Notes: generated by a model not told the origin, from the letters alone. Positions 1 through 9,609 are shown, counted from the first letter of the stretch. The stretch is DNA of 37,133 nucleotides from Bacteroidia bacterium (GCA_016218155.1 JACREQ010000053.1:1-37133), one strand, 5' to 3'. A program made the numbers and translations.

Positions 1-1066
1 TAGTACTTACCGCAGAGCATTGAAATTCGTTTGTAACAGTAAGTGTAACAGTTTTATTTCCTGAAGAACTATATAGGATATTAGTTGGATTTTGTGATGT
101 AGATGTTGCCGGTGTCGCTCCAACTCCAAAATCCCAATTATATGAAACACCAATGCCTGTAGAACTGTTATTCGTAAAATTAATGGCAGTATTTTCACAT
201 ACCGGTGCATTAGAGCTAAAACTTGAAGTCGGTGTCTGATATATATTAATAGTATTAGTTGAAGTAACAGCACAGCCTGTTGTACTATTTGTTACAGTTA
301 GTGTTACTGTTTTAATTCCGGAAGTTGAATAAATTACTCCTGTGGGATTTTGTGAAGTTGATATTGCGGGGGTAGCTCCTGAACCAAAATCCCATGAATA
401 ATTTACACCTGTGGAAGTACCAGTATTTATAAAGTCAACTGCAATACCAGTACATTTGGGTGCTGTTGATGCAAAACTGGCAGTAGGAGTTGAAGAAACT
501 GTAATCGTTTGTGATGAAGTTTGAATACATGTGCCATTATTAATAGTTAGTGTAATATTTTTTGTTCCTGCAGATGAATATGTAATTCCTTGAGGATTTT
601 GTATTGTTGATGAGCTTGGGTTCGCACCTACACCAAAATCCCACAAATAAGTTAATGAGGCAGAACCTGTGTATGTAAAATTAAATTGTTGACCTATACA
701 CTGCGGACTATTCGATGTAAATGTAACAGTTGGTTGAGCAACAACATCAACATCTCTTTGTTGAACATCTGTACAACCACCACCATTAGTTGTATAAGTA
801 AGTGTAATTGTTTTAGTTCCAGTTGTAGAATAGGTTACATTTGGAGGATTTTGACCGTTAAACGTAGCAGGAGTAGCTCCGGGACCAAAATTCCAGTTCC
901 ATGTTTTAGGGTTTGAACCCCCAGTTGAAAGATCATAAAATACAAAAGGACTTCCAACACAAGCGGTTCTTGGGTTTCTTCCAAAGTCTGCCGTACATTG
1001 TGCATTTGATTTTCCAATCCATAGAAAACCGATTACAATTAATAGAGTAAAAATTTTCTTGTTCAT
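1..1066 (-). CDS. PKD-repeat secreted surface protein (3' end beyond window)
   Basis: This open frame starts at an ATG at 1066 and runs off the left edge without a stop, giving 355 codons. The first 22 residues are a signal peptide (MNKKIFTLLIVIGFLWIGKS then NA/Q); there is no lipobox. The mature part is four PKD-like beta-sandwich repeats of 83-86 residues, each with a WDFG or WNFG core followed by GATP or similar, a QNP motif, an I/VTYS turn and a TVTLTVTN-like strand. At DNA level the same core recurs at 126, 384, 633 and 885. Such proteins are normally cell-surface adhesins or scaffolds and usually end in a T9SS sorting domain, but that end is not visible here. The secreted PKD assignment is firm; any specific ligand is unknown. 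Confidence 0.85.
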   Translation of the reverse strand, partial: MNKKIFTLLIVIGFLWIGKSNAQCTADFGRNPRTACVGSPFVFYDLSTGGSNPKTWNWNFGPGATPATFNGQNPPNVTYSTTGTKTITLTYTTNGGGCTDVQQRDVDVVAQPTVTFTSNSPQCIGQQFNFTYTGSASLTYLWDFGVGANPSSSTIQNPQGITYSSAGTKNITLTINNGTCIQTSSQTITVSSTPTASFASTAPKCTGIAVDFINTGTSTGVNYSWDFGSGATPAISTSQNPTGVIYSTSGIKTVTLTVTNSTTGCAVTSTNTINIYQTPTSSFSSNAPVCENTAINFTNNSSTGIGVSYNWDFGVGATPATSTSQNPTNILYSSSGNKTVTLTVTNEFQCSAVST

Positions 1067-1740
1067 AGCTGTAAAATTTTAATGAATACTTTTCTTAATT
1101 GTAAGTCAGAGAAATTTTAAAAAGGTTGCTTGCACCCCATTAACATCTGATACATATCGCTATACACACGCACCTTGAAAAAAATAAAAAAATAATTAGT
1201 TTTTTAATAATGAATAAATGAAAAATAAAAGGTTATATAGCATATAATTATATGTTATTTAACACGTCGTTTATAGGTCGTATAATTAACAGAAAAACAG
1301 AACTCTAATCGAAAGATGTTTGCCGATATTTGACTATATATTTTATTGTTTTTTTATTGTAAATGCAACCAAACAATTATATATATAGTCTTGTGTGCCA
1401 TTCGAATGTTAAGAAATTGTTAAGTCTTGGATGCTTATGTTATCAAATTATTAAATCGATATATTTTGCTTATTGTAAACAATTACTTTATAGAATATTT
1501 ACAAAATAAATCATGAGCTTTTATATAATAGTTGTTTTTTATTATTGAATATATAATTTTCTGAGAAGTACAATTATTAATAATAGTTGAATAGTCTGCA
1601 AAAAGCAATTTTGACCTAAAAATGGAAACATTCAAAAACTGGCAGTACAACCCTTTTGTTTAGCAGGTATTACTTTTATTTATTCATAAACCTGCATATA
1701 TAAATGTTGAATCTCTTTATAATAGTGTATTTACAACTGC
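1067..1740. other. Gene-free AT-rich intergenic region
   Basis: No convincing open frame or RNA gene was found on either strand of this 674-bp stretch. It lies between the start of the PKD gene and the stop of the 12-haem cytochrome gene, so it should contain the PKD gene promoter, but I see no clean TAnnTTTG box. It holds a perfect 14-bp palindrome CATATAATTATATG at 1241-1254 and two GTCGT-TATA-like direct repeats around 1266-1281. A weak GCAGGT/ACCTGC inverted repeat at 1663-1694, just after the cytochrome stop, lacks a clear T-tract. Confidence 0.6.
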
Positions 1741-3429
1741 TTAATAACCCATATTTTCTGTATGTGTTACTCCATGACATTTAATTAAGCAATACCCTGT
1801 ATTATTACCTGTATCAACAAATTTTAAATTACCTGCTGCATCAGTACTTACAAACTTTGTATCAAAATTAATAAGGTTAGAATTATTAACATTATTGCCT
1901 TGACTATTGCTTATTCCATGAGGATCGTGACAAACATTACAAGAAGTGTTTTCTCCTCTTATGTGTTTATTATGTTCTTTAAAAGAATCGTTATTTAATA
2001 TACTATTTCTATTATGGCATGAATAGCATAATTCATAATTAGAATATGATTCCATCGGACTTCCATTAGTTTCGTATTTAAATTTTAAAATTTGAGGATA
2101 AATTGAACCATGAGGACCGGAAACTGAAGTCCCATTGCTTGCATGACAATCTGTACAATAAATTATACTCGATGTATTTAATGGAGAAATTAAACTTGGC
2201 ACATTATTATTTACACCAACACCTGCAATAGGATGAAAAGATGGATTTGAAGTACTAAATTCTAATCTCACATTATTTTGTTCAATTTTTCTTGAAGTAG
2301 AACTTGGAGTAAATGCATTTACTGAATGGCAGCGATAACATAATTCATATTCATATTGTATTTTGTTAATTGAAATCCCATTCTGATCCACTCCTTTTAC
2401 TCCGGCAATAAAACCATTTGCATAAGGAGCATTTGCAGTTGTTGCATTTGCAGAATGTGAATTATGACAATCGGCACACTCAACATGTTTTGCCGATGGC
2501 ACAGCAGCTTCATTTGGATCATGCAAACCATTATAATTATATACACCATGTGTATAGGTTTTTACAAAATCTGCCTCTAAATTAGTATTTGCAACATTTC
2601 CGTTATGGCAATCCAAACAATTATTTTCTTCCATCTGAGATTTCATTAGGCGTGCCTTGCCTTTTGCATTATGTGTACTATGACAATTTTCGCAAGCATT
2701 TTGCGAAACATTTGCAAACGGTTCATCAATATGTAACCAAGGATTTTTTCCAGTACCATTCCATGTTGAAGTGGAAGATTGATGTGATGATGTTTGCCAG
2801 TTTGTTCTATCGTGGCATGTAATGCATAATGCTGACGATTGATTTGAACTTGCAAGAAAATTTTTAAAATTATTTTTATGAGGATTATGACATGAAGTAC
2901 ACTGAACTTTTGAATTTCTATCTAATTTTGTTGGGAAAGATGGAATGCTTTTTAATTGTCCGTCTTTTCCAGCTAGTGCAGGATCATAAATAAATGAAAT
3001 TGGATGGTCGTCTGATAAGTCAGTTTTTAAATTATGCTTACTTACAGGCATTGTTGTTATACCGCCACCAAATGAAATATCTTCAGTTCGATTAAGTGTT
3101 TTTCCTAAAGCAATTGTTCCATCATGGCAAGATAAACACATAACAGAACTTCCGTCTGGTTGTCCTGCTGTAGCCTGAAAAGTAGAGCTAATTGCATTAT
3201 CATATAAAGTATAATTTAATCCCGGGTCTTTCCTGTTCCACAAAGGTGACTGAGGATTACTATTATGAGATGTGTGGCAAAAAATGCAAACTTCGTTTTC
3301 TGTTGTTGCTTTAATTGTACCAGGACCACTTATAGATAAATTGTGAACAGTGTTAACTATTGATTGTGCGTTGGTCAATATCGGAATACACAAAATAGTA
3401 ATCAGTTGAAGAAACATTAAACTTTTCAT
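1741..3429 (-). CDS. Secreted 12-haem c-type cytochrome (doubled-CXXCH family)
   Basis: The 562-residue product has a Sec signal peptide (about residues 1-21) and eleven CXXCH haem c attachment motifs at residues 48, 98, 177, 202, 246, 271, 318, 364, 425, 468 and 497. A twelfth site at 547 reads C-L-I-K-C-H, a CX3CH spacing. Several sites are of the doubled type CxxCHxxH (CTSCHNPH, CENCHSTH, CADCHNSH, CNVCHDPH), as in cytochrome c3/c7-like proteins. It should be matured in the periplasm and could act there or on the cell surface in electron transfer. No catalytic domain is recognisable, so it looks like an electron conduit rather than an enzyme. The gene follows the NHL propeller gene by 6 bp and is probably co-transcribed with it. 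The nearby tetrahaem cytochrome gene has its own terminator and promoter. Confidence 0.9.
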   Translation of the reverse strand: MKSLMFLQLITILCIPILTNAQSIVNTVHNLSISGPGTIKATTENEVCIFCHTSHNSNPQSPLWNRKDPGLNYTLYDNAISSTFQATAGQPDGSSVMCLSCHDGTIALGKTLNRTEDISFGGGITTMPVSKHNLKTDLSDDHPISFIYDPALAGKDGQLKSIPSFPTKLDRNSKVQCTSCHNPHKNNFKNFLASSNQSSALCITCHDRTNWQTSSHQSSTSTWNGTGKNPWLHIDEPFANVSQNACENCHSTHNAKGKARLMKSQMEENNCLDCHNGNVANTNLEADFVKTYTHGVYNYNGLHDPNEAAVPSAKHVECADCHNSHSANATTANAPYANGFIAGVKGVDQNGISINKIQYEYELCYRCHSVNAFTPSSTSRKIEQNNVRLEFSTSNPSFHPIAGVGVNNNVPSLISPLNTSSIIYCTDCHASNGTSVSGPHGSIYPQILKFKYETNGSPMESYSNYELCYSCHNRNSILNNDSFKEHNKHIRGENTSCNVCHDPHGISNSQGNNVNNSNLINFDTKFVSTDAAGNLKFVDTGNNTGYCLIKCHGVTHTENMGY

Positions 3430-3435
3430 TTTTCT

Positions 3436-4440
3436 TTAATTTACAAGTTGAAATAACTGAATTCTTGAATTATAACTATCAGACACATATATATAGTTTT
3501 GAGAATCGATAAAAATACCAGAAGGCATCCAGAATTTTTCTTTTTCATTTCCCTGTGAACCAAAATAATATAAGAAATTACCTTTTTTATCGAAAATCTG
3601 AACGGTGTTAAAAAGAGCATCTGCAATATAAATATTACTTTCAGAGTCTATTGCAATACCTTTTGGTCTGGCAAAATCACCAGTTGCATCTCCCTGTTTG
3701 CCAAATGTTGAAACAAATTGCCCATCTTTATTAAATATTTGCACTCTAAAATTCATGGCATCTACAATATATGCATACCCATCTTTATCAATACAAATTG
3801 ATGTTGGGAAATTAAACTCACCATTTTTATTTCCTCTTGCACCAATTGTTTTTATTCTTTCGCCGTTATTATTAAGAATTGAAATCCTATGAGACTTTGT
3901 TTCAACAACCCATATTTCATTTGTTAATTTTGAATATGCTATACCGGTGGGTTGATCTAATTTTAAACTATCGTTTAAAACATTTAATTCAGTAACATTG
4001 TTACTTATTTTATAAATTTGATTCGATTTTGAATCTGTAAACAATACTTCATTTTTTGAAATTGCACAAATTCCAACCAAAGAAGTAAAATAATTCTCTT
4101 TTTTCTTTAAAAAATGTGGTATTTGAGATTCATTATTCTTCACATAAAAAATAGTATTATTTCCCTGATCAAGTACTAAAAAAGTATCAGGATTAATTGC
4201 TAAAACAGAAATTGGTTTAGATATTTCAAGAATTTCTTTTTTTCCAAAAACAACTTGCCCCAATTTCTCGGTAAAACTTGATTTTTTATTTTCAACTGAA
4301 GGAAATAATGATATCCATTTTATACGACTATTCTCTGTTTTGCGATTTCTATCAACTTCTAGAATATCTTGTGATAAACAGTTACCTGATTGATTTAGTA
4401 TAAACAAAAAAAAGATTATATGTTTAAAAAATAATCTCAT
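3436..4440 (-). CDS. Secreted NHL-repeat beta-propeller protein
   Basis: The 334-residue product has an N-terminal signal peptide (hydrophobic to about residue 20) and then a chain of NHL-type blades. The last three are clearest, each with a pattern like FxxPxGIxIDxxxxIYIxDxxxxRVQIF separated by a G-x-x-G turn; the final blade ends ...DSYNSRIQLFQLVN. Earlier blades are more divergent but keep ID-G or VLD turns, so a six-bladed propeller is likely. NHL propellers are binding scaffolds. Similar proteins are often encoded beside extracellular multihaem cytochromes, and here the stop lies 6 bp from the cytochrome start. I infer a structural or assembly partner for that cytochrome. No enzymatic residues were identified. 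Confidence 0.82.
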   Translation of the reverse strand: MRLFFKHIIFFLFILNQSGNCLSQDILEVDRNRKTENSRIKWISLFPSVENKKSSFTEKLGQVVFGKKEILEISKPISVLAINPDTFLVLDQGNNTIFYVKNNESQIPHFLKKKENYFTSLVGICAISKNEVLFTDSKSNQIYKISNNVTELNVLNDSLKLDQPTGIAYSKLTNEIWVVETKSHRISILNNNGERIKTIGARGNKNGEFNFPTSICIDKDGYAYIVDAMNFRVQIFNKDGQFVSTFGKQGDATGDFARPKGIAIDSESNIYIADALFNTVQIFDKKGNFLYYFGSQGNEKEKFWMPSGIFIDSQNYIYVSDSYNSRIQLFQLVN

Positions 4441-4465
4441 TATTTTACAAATGTTTTATAAAAGG

Positions 4466-4473
4466 CAAATATA
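4466..4473 (-). promoter_or_regulatory. Putative -7 box for NHL-cytochrome operon
   Basis: Read on the minus strand this is TATATTTG, a full match to the Bacteroidota -7 consensus TAnnTTTG, 25 bp upstream of the NHL gene start. A TTTG -33 element at the usual 19-21 bp distance is not obvious, so confidence is moderate. Confidence 0.45.
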
Positions 4474-4537
4474 ACAGAATCAGAATCACATTTATCTGCT
4501 TTATAACATCTTTTTAAATTCTTAATTTTTTGAACAT

Positions 4538-4569
4538 AAAAAAAGAGTTGTTTTCACAACTCTTTTTTT
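4538..4569. terminator. Bidirectional rho-independent terminator
   Basis: A 7-bp stem GAGTTGT/ACAACTC (4545-4551 and 4556-4562) with a TTTC loop is flanked by seven A on the left and seven T on the right, so it can act on both strands. It lies just downstream of the tetrahaem cytochrome stop at 4591 and upstream of the NHL-cytochrome promoter, separating the two units. Confidence 0.85.
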
Positions 4570-4590
4570 ATAGAATTTTTTAAATCACAA

Positions 4591-5046
4591 TTAAGGTTTT
4601 TTGTGAGAAACTGCAGCAGAAGCTGTTGCATAATTAAATGTAATCGCTTTGTGTCCACTTGGTGCTTTTGAAGCATCGTGACATTTTTTACAAACAGCTT
4701 CGTTAGGTTCAATAAGACCAGCAGCTTTTGCAGCAGCTAAATCTTTCATAACGGTTGGGCTTTTGTAAGCACTTCCAGCACCATGACAAGCTTCGCAAGT
4801 AACACCTTCAGCTTTGAATTCGGCTACAGGAGCGTGACATTTTTCACATTCTGCTTTACCAGCAACGCCAGTAGCAGTGTTTGCTTTTGCATGTTTTGAT
4901 TCTGACCATTTTTTATATTGGTCACCTTTTGCTGCACCCATATGACACATTTTACATTTTGCTGCACCAATGTTTGTGTTCTGAGCAAATAATGCAGTGC
5001 TTAATAAAAAGAACATGCACGAAATTAATACTAAACTCTTTCTCAT
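4591..5046 (-). CDS. Small secreted tetrahaem cytochrome (c554-like)
   Basis: The 151-residue product has a signal peptide ending ALFA/Q (residue 21) and four CXXCH haem sites at residues 31 (CKMCH), 67 (CEKCH), 84 (CEACH) and 119 (CKKCH). The spacing and the SKHA histidine after the first haem resemble the cytochrome c554/c-prime group, in which four haems form a compact shuttle. Extra histidines (GHKA near 132 and SH near 148) could be distal ligands. The mature protein is lysine- and alanine-rich. With its own promoter and terminator it can be expressed independently of the neighbouring 12-haem cytochrome. A periplasmic electron shuttle is the most likely role; the donor and acceptor are unknown. 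Confidence 0.9.
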   Translation of the reverse strand: MRKSLVLISCMFFLLSTALFAQNTNIGAAKCKMCHMGAAKGDQYKKWSESKHAKANTATGVAGKAECEKCHAPVAEFKAEGVTCEACHGAGSAYKSPTVMKDLAAAKAAGLIEPNEAVCKKCHDASKAPSGHKAITFNYATASAAVSHKKP

Positions 5047-5100
5047 AGTGTTTTTTTTAATTAAAAATTAATGATTTTTATTGTTGACTTAATTTTTTGT

Positions 5101-5129
5101 CAAAGTTACAAATCACATTTAATACCAAA
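5101..5129 (-). promoter_or_regulatory. Putative promoter of tetrahaem cytochrome gene
   Basis: On the minus strand TTTG (5126-5129) and TAACTTTG (5101-5108) are separated by 17 bp, close to the Bacteroidota -33/-7 arrangement (TAnnTTTG). The -7 box lies about 55 bp upstream of the ATG at 5046. Confidence 0.6.
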
Positions 5130-5223
5130 AAACAACAATACGTGTTATAAAACATGTTTTTATTTGACTTTTTCTTTTTAAAACTATCATTACTTTGATA
5201 ATCTGTCACTTGAAACCATTTTG

Positions 5224-6372
5224 TTAATTTAGACATTTTCTAAATGCCTCAATATACTGTTCACTAATTACTTGCCAGTTGTATTTTTGAACAAATTCTA
5301 ATGCTGAATTTTGAGCTAAAAGATTTTTTGGTAAAAATTGCTGGAAATAAAATTTTTGCAGTTGGTTTGCTATTTCATTATAATTTCCAGAATCGATTAG
5401 AGCACCATTATTAAAGCACGAAAGCATTTCCTTATTACCACTAACAGGTGTTGCAATTAAAAATACGCCAGCCGAGAGAGCTTCCATATTTGCAACAGAC
5501 ATTCCTTCTGCAAGCGAGGGAGTTACCATTACATGCGATTTCTGATAATATTTTTGTACTTCAGTTTGCGAAACCCAACCTGTAAATATTGTATTTTCTA
5601 ACTTGTTTTTATTTACAAATTTTTCCATTTTCTTTCTCATCGGCCCATCTCCTATAAGAAATAAACGAAAACTAATATCCATCTTTTTTAGCCTTCTTAA
5701 GGCTTTTAATATTGTTAATGGATCTTTTTGTTTAACAAATCTTCCAACAAAAATGACAGTAAAAGGTTCGTCTTTCCTGTCATAAATAACTTCATCGGTT
5801 AAATAAACACCATTAGAAATTATTACATTTTTGTTTACCAAACGTTTACCTAAGAACTTATCAATATTAATCTTCATAAATTCTGTTTGCACAAAATTTA
5901 ATAATGATTTTTTACAAATTGACTTAATAAAAAAATACAATGCTAAATGATAGACAAACATTTGTCTTTTATAATACCATGGTATATCATGACCATGAGA
6001 TAAAATGCAATAAGGTATTTTAAATTTGTTTTTAATTTGTTTTGCCACATATCCACCAGGAATAGAAAAATTTGCCAAACAAATATCGAAGCTGTTTTCT
6101 TTTAAATAAACAGATAAATATTTAACAGATTTTCTCATCCATGATAACATTTCAATCGGATTTGAGCTATGTAAATATTTTCTTTTAGAATTTAACCGAA
6201 TAATTTCTAGATTTTCTAAATGGTTGTCAGTTTCTGGTAAATCATTAAACCCTGTTGTAATAACAACAACATTATTTTGCTGTTTTGCAAAGTTCTCTGC
6301 TAATTGTTTTGTAATATTTCCGGCTCCACCACCAAGTGGCGGATACTCATAATTGAGTATTAAAATTTTCAT
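5224..6372 (-). CDS. Glycosyltransferase family 4 protein
   Basis: The 382-residue product has the two-Rossmann-fold GT-B layout of family 4 (RfaB/WcaI-like) glycosyltransferases. The N-terminus reads YEYPPLGGGAGNITKQLAEN, the acceptor-side glycine-rich loop. The C-terminal domain has VGRFVKQKDP at the domain junction and the retaining-enzyme EX7E motif in PSLAEGMSVANMEALSAG. It should transfer a sugar from a nucleotide-sugar donor to a lipid-linked or polysaccharide acceptor at the cytoplasmic face of the inner membrane. Its start overlaps the stop of the upstream GT2 gene by 4 bp (ATGA), so the two are translationally coupled. Donor and acceptor cannot be read from the sequence. Confidence 0.9.
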   Translation of the reverse strand: MKILILNYEYPPLGGGAGNITKQLAENFAKQQNNVVVITTGFNDLPETDNHLENLEIIRLNSKRKYLHSSNPIEMLSWMRKSVKYLSVYLKENSFDICLANFSIPGGYVAKQIKNKFKIPYCILSHGHDIPWYYKRQMFVYHLALYFFIKSICKKSLLNFVQTEFMKINIDKFLGKRLVNKNVIISNGVYLTDEVIYDRKDEPFTVIFVGRFVKQKDPLTILKALRRLKKMDISFRLFLIGDGPMRKKMEKFVNKNKLENTIFTGWVSQTEVQKYYQKSHVMVTPSLAEGMSVANMEALSAGVFLIATPVSGNKEMLSCFNNGALIDSGNYNEIANQLQKFYFQQFLPKNLLAQNSALEFVQKYNWQVISEQYIEAFRKCLN

Positions 6373-7319
6373 GCTACCTCTAAGTTTATCTTGCTTTCAA
6401 CAACATAAAGAGGTCTGCCTTTAACCTCATCATAAATTCTACCAATATATTCTGCTACAATCCATACAAGAATAAACAGAAATCCAATTAGAATGTAATT
6501 TACTACAGCCAACCATTCTAACAATTTATAAAACTGGTTATCAAAAAAGAATCTTATTGCCAGATAACACAAAAACAAACAACCGGTTGCAATAATAAAT
6601 ATACCCATGATAAGACCCATGCGAAGCGGTAGTAAAGAAAAATTTAATATACCAGCCATAGCCAATCTGGTCATTTTTATTACACTAAACCCTGTTTTTC
6701 CGTGCACTCTGTTAGGTCGGCTATAATCTACAATGGCATAACTAAACCCTAGCCATGGTACCATACCTCTTAAATATCTGTTTTTTTCTTTCATTTGACG
6801 AAGCTCAATAACAACAGACTTATCGATAAGTCTAAAATCGCCAATATTTCCCATTATCTTTATATCACTTGCTTTATAAAGTACCTTATAATAACATTTT
6901 GCAGATATCCTTTTTAAAAAGCCATCATTTCTTAAAGATCTTCTTCCGTAAATTATTTTTTTCCCTTCTACCCATTGCTCAATCATTAACAATATTACCT
7001 CTGGTGGATCCTGAAAATCGCAATCCATTGTTACTACACAATCTCCCTGAGCAATATCCAATCCAGCTGTTATTGCAGCCTGATGCCCGAAATTACGGGT
7101 AAACGACAATACCTTAACATTTTTATCCTTCTCGGCCAGTTCCCTTAATATTTCTAGTGAATTATCATTACTGCCATCATTTACAAAAATCAATTCAGCT
7201 TTTGCATCAACCTTTGAAACAATATTTAATAAAGCCTCATACATTGGAATAATATTTAATGCCTCATTAAATACAGGTAACACGACAGATAATATTTTTC
7301 CTGAGATAGAAGTATTCAT
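6369..7319 (-). CDS. Membrane-anchored GT2 glycosyltransferase (DPM1/GtrB-like)
   Basis: The 316-residue product begins with a GT-A domain of family 2: SVVLPVFNEALNIIPMYEAL at the N-terminus, FVNDGSNDNS, SFTRNFGHQAAITAGLD and the metal/donor motif MDCDFQDPPE. Two hydrophobic helices near the C-terminus (about residues 232-256 and 267-292) anchor it. This is the architecture of polyprenyl-phosphate glucosyl- or mannosyl-transferases (GtrB, DPM1 and ArnC relatives), which load a sugar on undecaprenyl phosphate for use outside the membrane. It precedes the GT4 gene with a 4-bp overlap, suggesting one envelope glycan pathway. It is near uppP, which recycles the same lipid, but is not in that operon. 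Confidence 0.88.
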   Translation of the reverse strand: MNTSISGKILSVVLPVFNEALNIIPMYEALLNIVSKVDAKAELIFVNDGSNDNSLEILRELAEKDKNVKVLSFTRNFGHQAAITAGLDIAQGDCVVTMDCDFQDPPEVILLMIEQWVEGKKIIYGRRSLRNDGFLKRISAKCYYKVLYKASDIKIMGNIGDFRLIDKSVVIELRQMKEKNRYLRGMVPWLGFSYAIVDYSRPNRVHGKTGFSVIKMTRLAMAGILNFSLLPLRMGLIMGIFIIATGCLFLCYLAIRFFFDNQFYKLLEWLAVVNYILIGFLFILVWIVAEYIGRIYDEVKGRPLYVVESKINLEVA

Positions 7320-7442
7320 ACCGTAAAGATAAAAGAATTTTATTTATTCAATTAAGTGTAAAATATTCGCAATAATTAAAATAGTATCTATCTTATATTT
7401 ACTGCCATTCATCAAATATTAAAATATTTTCATTTCTCACTA

Positions 7443-7472
7443 TTGTGGTATCAAATAAAAACCAGACCTTTG
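7443..7472 (+). promoter_or_regulatory. Putative promoter of EF-G gene
   Basis: TTG at 7443-7445 and GACCTTTG at 7465-7472 are 19 bp apart. The second is one mismatch from TAnnTTTG and is followed by CAC. This would give a leader of roughly 55-60 nt before the ATG at 7537. Confidence 0.5.
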
Positions 7473-7536
7473 CACTCTGAAAAAAATTCGGACAAACAAC
7501 ACTTAAATTACTCATAATAAAGAGACAAACAATTTT

Positions 7537-9609
7537 ATGCCATTAAGAAAATTACGAAACATTGGAATTGCTGCACATATTGATGCAGGAAAAACGACTT
7601 TAACAGAAAGAATACTTTTTTATACTGGAGTTACACGAAAGACTGGCGAAGTACATGACGGGCAGGCTACAATGGATTTTATGAAACAAGAGCAGGAAAG
7701 AGGAATTACTATTGCATCTGCTGCTATTTCATGCTCCTGGAATAATCATAATATTAATATAATTGATACTCCTGGTCACATTGATTTTACAATTGAAGTA
7801 GAACGTTCGCTAAGAGTAATTGACGGAATGATTGCAGTTTTCTGCGCAATTGGTGGCGTTGAGCCTCAAACCGAAACAGTATGGAATCAGGCTGACAGAT
7901 ATAAAGTTCCAAGAATTGCTTTTGTAAATAAAATGGACAGAAGCGGTGCAGATTTTTATGAAGTTGTTTTAATGATGAATAACTATCTTGATGCTAATGC
8001 GGTACCATTTCAACTTCCAATTGGAGCTGAAGAAAATTTCACTGGGATTATTGATTTAATATTAAACAAAGCATACAACTTTACCGAAAAAGGAAGAGAA
8101 GAAATTGCAATTCCTACCGATATGATTGAAGCTGCTAAGTCAGCAAGAATAACTTTAATCGAAAAAATTGCTGATTTTAATGATGATGTGATGACTCTTT
8201 TTTTAGAAGAAAAAGAAATACCCACCGAATTACTTAAACAGGCTTGCAGAGACGCTTCATTAAAATTATTAATCACACCTGTTTTTTGCGGAGCAGCATA
8301 TAAAAATAAAGGAGTTCAGCTTTTATTAGATGCAGTTGTTGACTATCTTCCATCTCCTATTGATGTTGGAGCAGTTGTTGGAACAGATATAACAGATATT
8401 GAAAAAACACACAAAAGAGCTCCATCTGCAAAGGAACCATTTGCAGCCTTAGCATTTAAAATTATTAATGACCCATTTGTAGGTCAGCAGACATTTATAA
8501 GAATATATTCCGGTTTACTAAAAAGTGGAATGCCTGTACTCAATTCAACTAAAGGTAAAGTTGAAAGAATTGGTAGAATTTTAAGAATTTCAGCAAAAGA
8601 AAGAGAAGACATTAGCGAAGCTGGACCTGGCGATATTATTGCTTTAATAGGAATGAAACTTACCAAAACTGGAGATACTTTATGTGATGTTGATCAACCA
8701 TTATTACTGGAAAACATTCACATTACCCCACCTGTAATTGAGTTAAAAATCACTCCTGCAGTTCGTAAGGAACAAGAAAAACTTGGTGAAGCATTACGTA
8801 AACTGTCTAACGAAGATCCGTCATTTACAGTTCGCTTTGATGAAGAAACTGAAGAAACAATAATTGCTGGTATGGGCGAGCTTCATCTTGAAATTATTGT
8901 TGACAGACTTAAACATGAATTTAAAATGGATGTAGTAGTTGCTGAACCTTCGGTAGCATTCCGTGAAGCAATAACAATGGAACACGATTGCGACTACAAA
9001 CTTGCTAAACAAACAGGAGGAAAAGGTCAGTTTGCAAATGTTAAAATTCGCATGGAACCAAATCCTGGAAAAGGTTATGAGTTTATTGATAAAATTAAAG
9101 GAGGTTCAATTCCTGCAGAATATGTAATTTCTGTAAATAAGGGAATACAAAAAACTATTTCTGAAGGTGTACTTGCGGGATTCCCTGTTGTTGACGTAAA
9201 AGTTACATTATTAGATGGTTCTTTCCATCCAGTAGATTCTTCAGATATGGCATTTAGAACTTGTGCATCAATTTGCTTTAAAAAAGGATTTGTAAAAGCA
9301 GGTCCCGTTCTGTTAGAACCTATGATGAAAATTGAAGTTAATACTCCTGATGAATATATTGGTGACGTTGTAGGTAACTTAAATCGCCGTAGAGGCATTA
9401 TTGAATCAATGCGCAGGTATCGCAAAGGTTCACAAAAACTTAACGGTTTAGTGCCTTTAATGGAGATGTTTGGTTATGCATCACAACTCAGAAATATTTC
9501 AAGCGGAAGAGCAAATTATTCAATGGAATTTTTGAAGTACTCTCCTGTAAGTGCTGCAATACAGGAACAAGCTTTAAAGAAACTTGCAGAAAAGAAAGAG
9601 CAGGAATAA
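7537..9609 (+). CDS. Elongation factor G family GTPase, probably a second EF-G paralogue
   Basis: The 690-residue product has all EF-G domains. GTPase motifs are AHIDAGKT (13-20), RGITI (55-59), DTPGH (77-81, keeping the catalytic His) and NKMD (131-134). The G5 loop reads CGAA (251-254) where EF-G usually has GSA. Domain IV keeps the [11 protein letters not shown] tip, and domain V the [12 protein letters not shown] region. EF-G drives ribosomal translocation and, with RRF, ribosome recycling. The gene stands alone: the usual rpsL-rpsG-fusA-tufA neighbours are absent, and the N-terminus and several core positions differ from typical fusA (GITIASAA for GITITSAA, for example). I therefore favour a paralogue rather than the housekeeping gene, but cannot exclude the latter without the rest of the genome. 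Confidence 0.88.
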   Translation: MPLRKLRNIGIAAHIDAGKTTLTERILFYTGVTRKTGEVHDGQATMDFMKQEQERGITIASAAISCSWNNHNINIIDTPGHIDFTIEVERSLRVIDGMIAVFCAIGGVEPQTETVWNQADRYKVPRIAFVNKMDRSGADFYEVVLMMNNYLDANAVPFQLPIGAEENFTGIIDLILNKAYNFTEKGREEIAIPTDMIEAAKSARITLIEKIADFNDDVMTLFLEEKEIPTELLKQACRDASLKLLITPVFCGAAYKNKGVQLLLDAVVDYLPSPIDVGAVVGTDITDIEKTHKRAPSAKEPFAALAFKIINDPFVGQQTFIRIYSGLLKSGMPVLNSTKGKVERIGRILRISAKEREDISEAGPGDIIALIGMKLTKTGDTLCDVDQPLLLENIHITPPVIELKITPAVRKEQEKLGEALRKLSNEDPSFTVRFDEETEETIIAGMGELHLEIIVDRLKHEFKMDVVVAEPSVAFREAITMEHDCDYKLAKQTGGKGQFANVKIRMEPNPGKGYEFIDKIKGGSIPAEYVISVNKGIQKTISEGVLAGFPVVDVKVTLLDGSFHPVDSSDMAFRTCASICFKKGFVKAGPVLLEPMMKIEVNTPDEYIGDVVGNLNRRRGIIESMRRYRKGSQKLNGLVPLMEMFGYASQLRNISSGRANYSMEFLKYSPVSAAIQEQALKKLAEKKEQE

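Noticed and set aside
121-895. Regular repeats every 249-258 bp resembling a repeat array
   Set aside because: The spacing and reading frame match protein-level PKD domains; this is not a CRISPR array or non-coding tandem repeat.
1663-1694. GCAGGT/ACCTGC inverted repeat as terminator of the cytochrome operon
   Set aside because: The stem is only 6 bp with a 20-nt loop and is not followed by a T-tract on the minus strand.
5140-5165. Possible hairpin ACGTGTTATAAAACATG downstream of the glycosyltransferase operon
   Set aside because: Only four continuous pairs and no convincing T-tract in the direction needed for the minus-strand gene.
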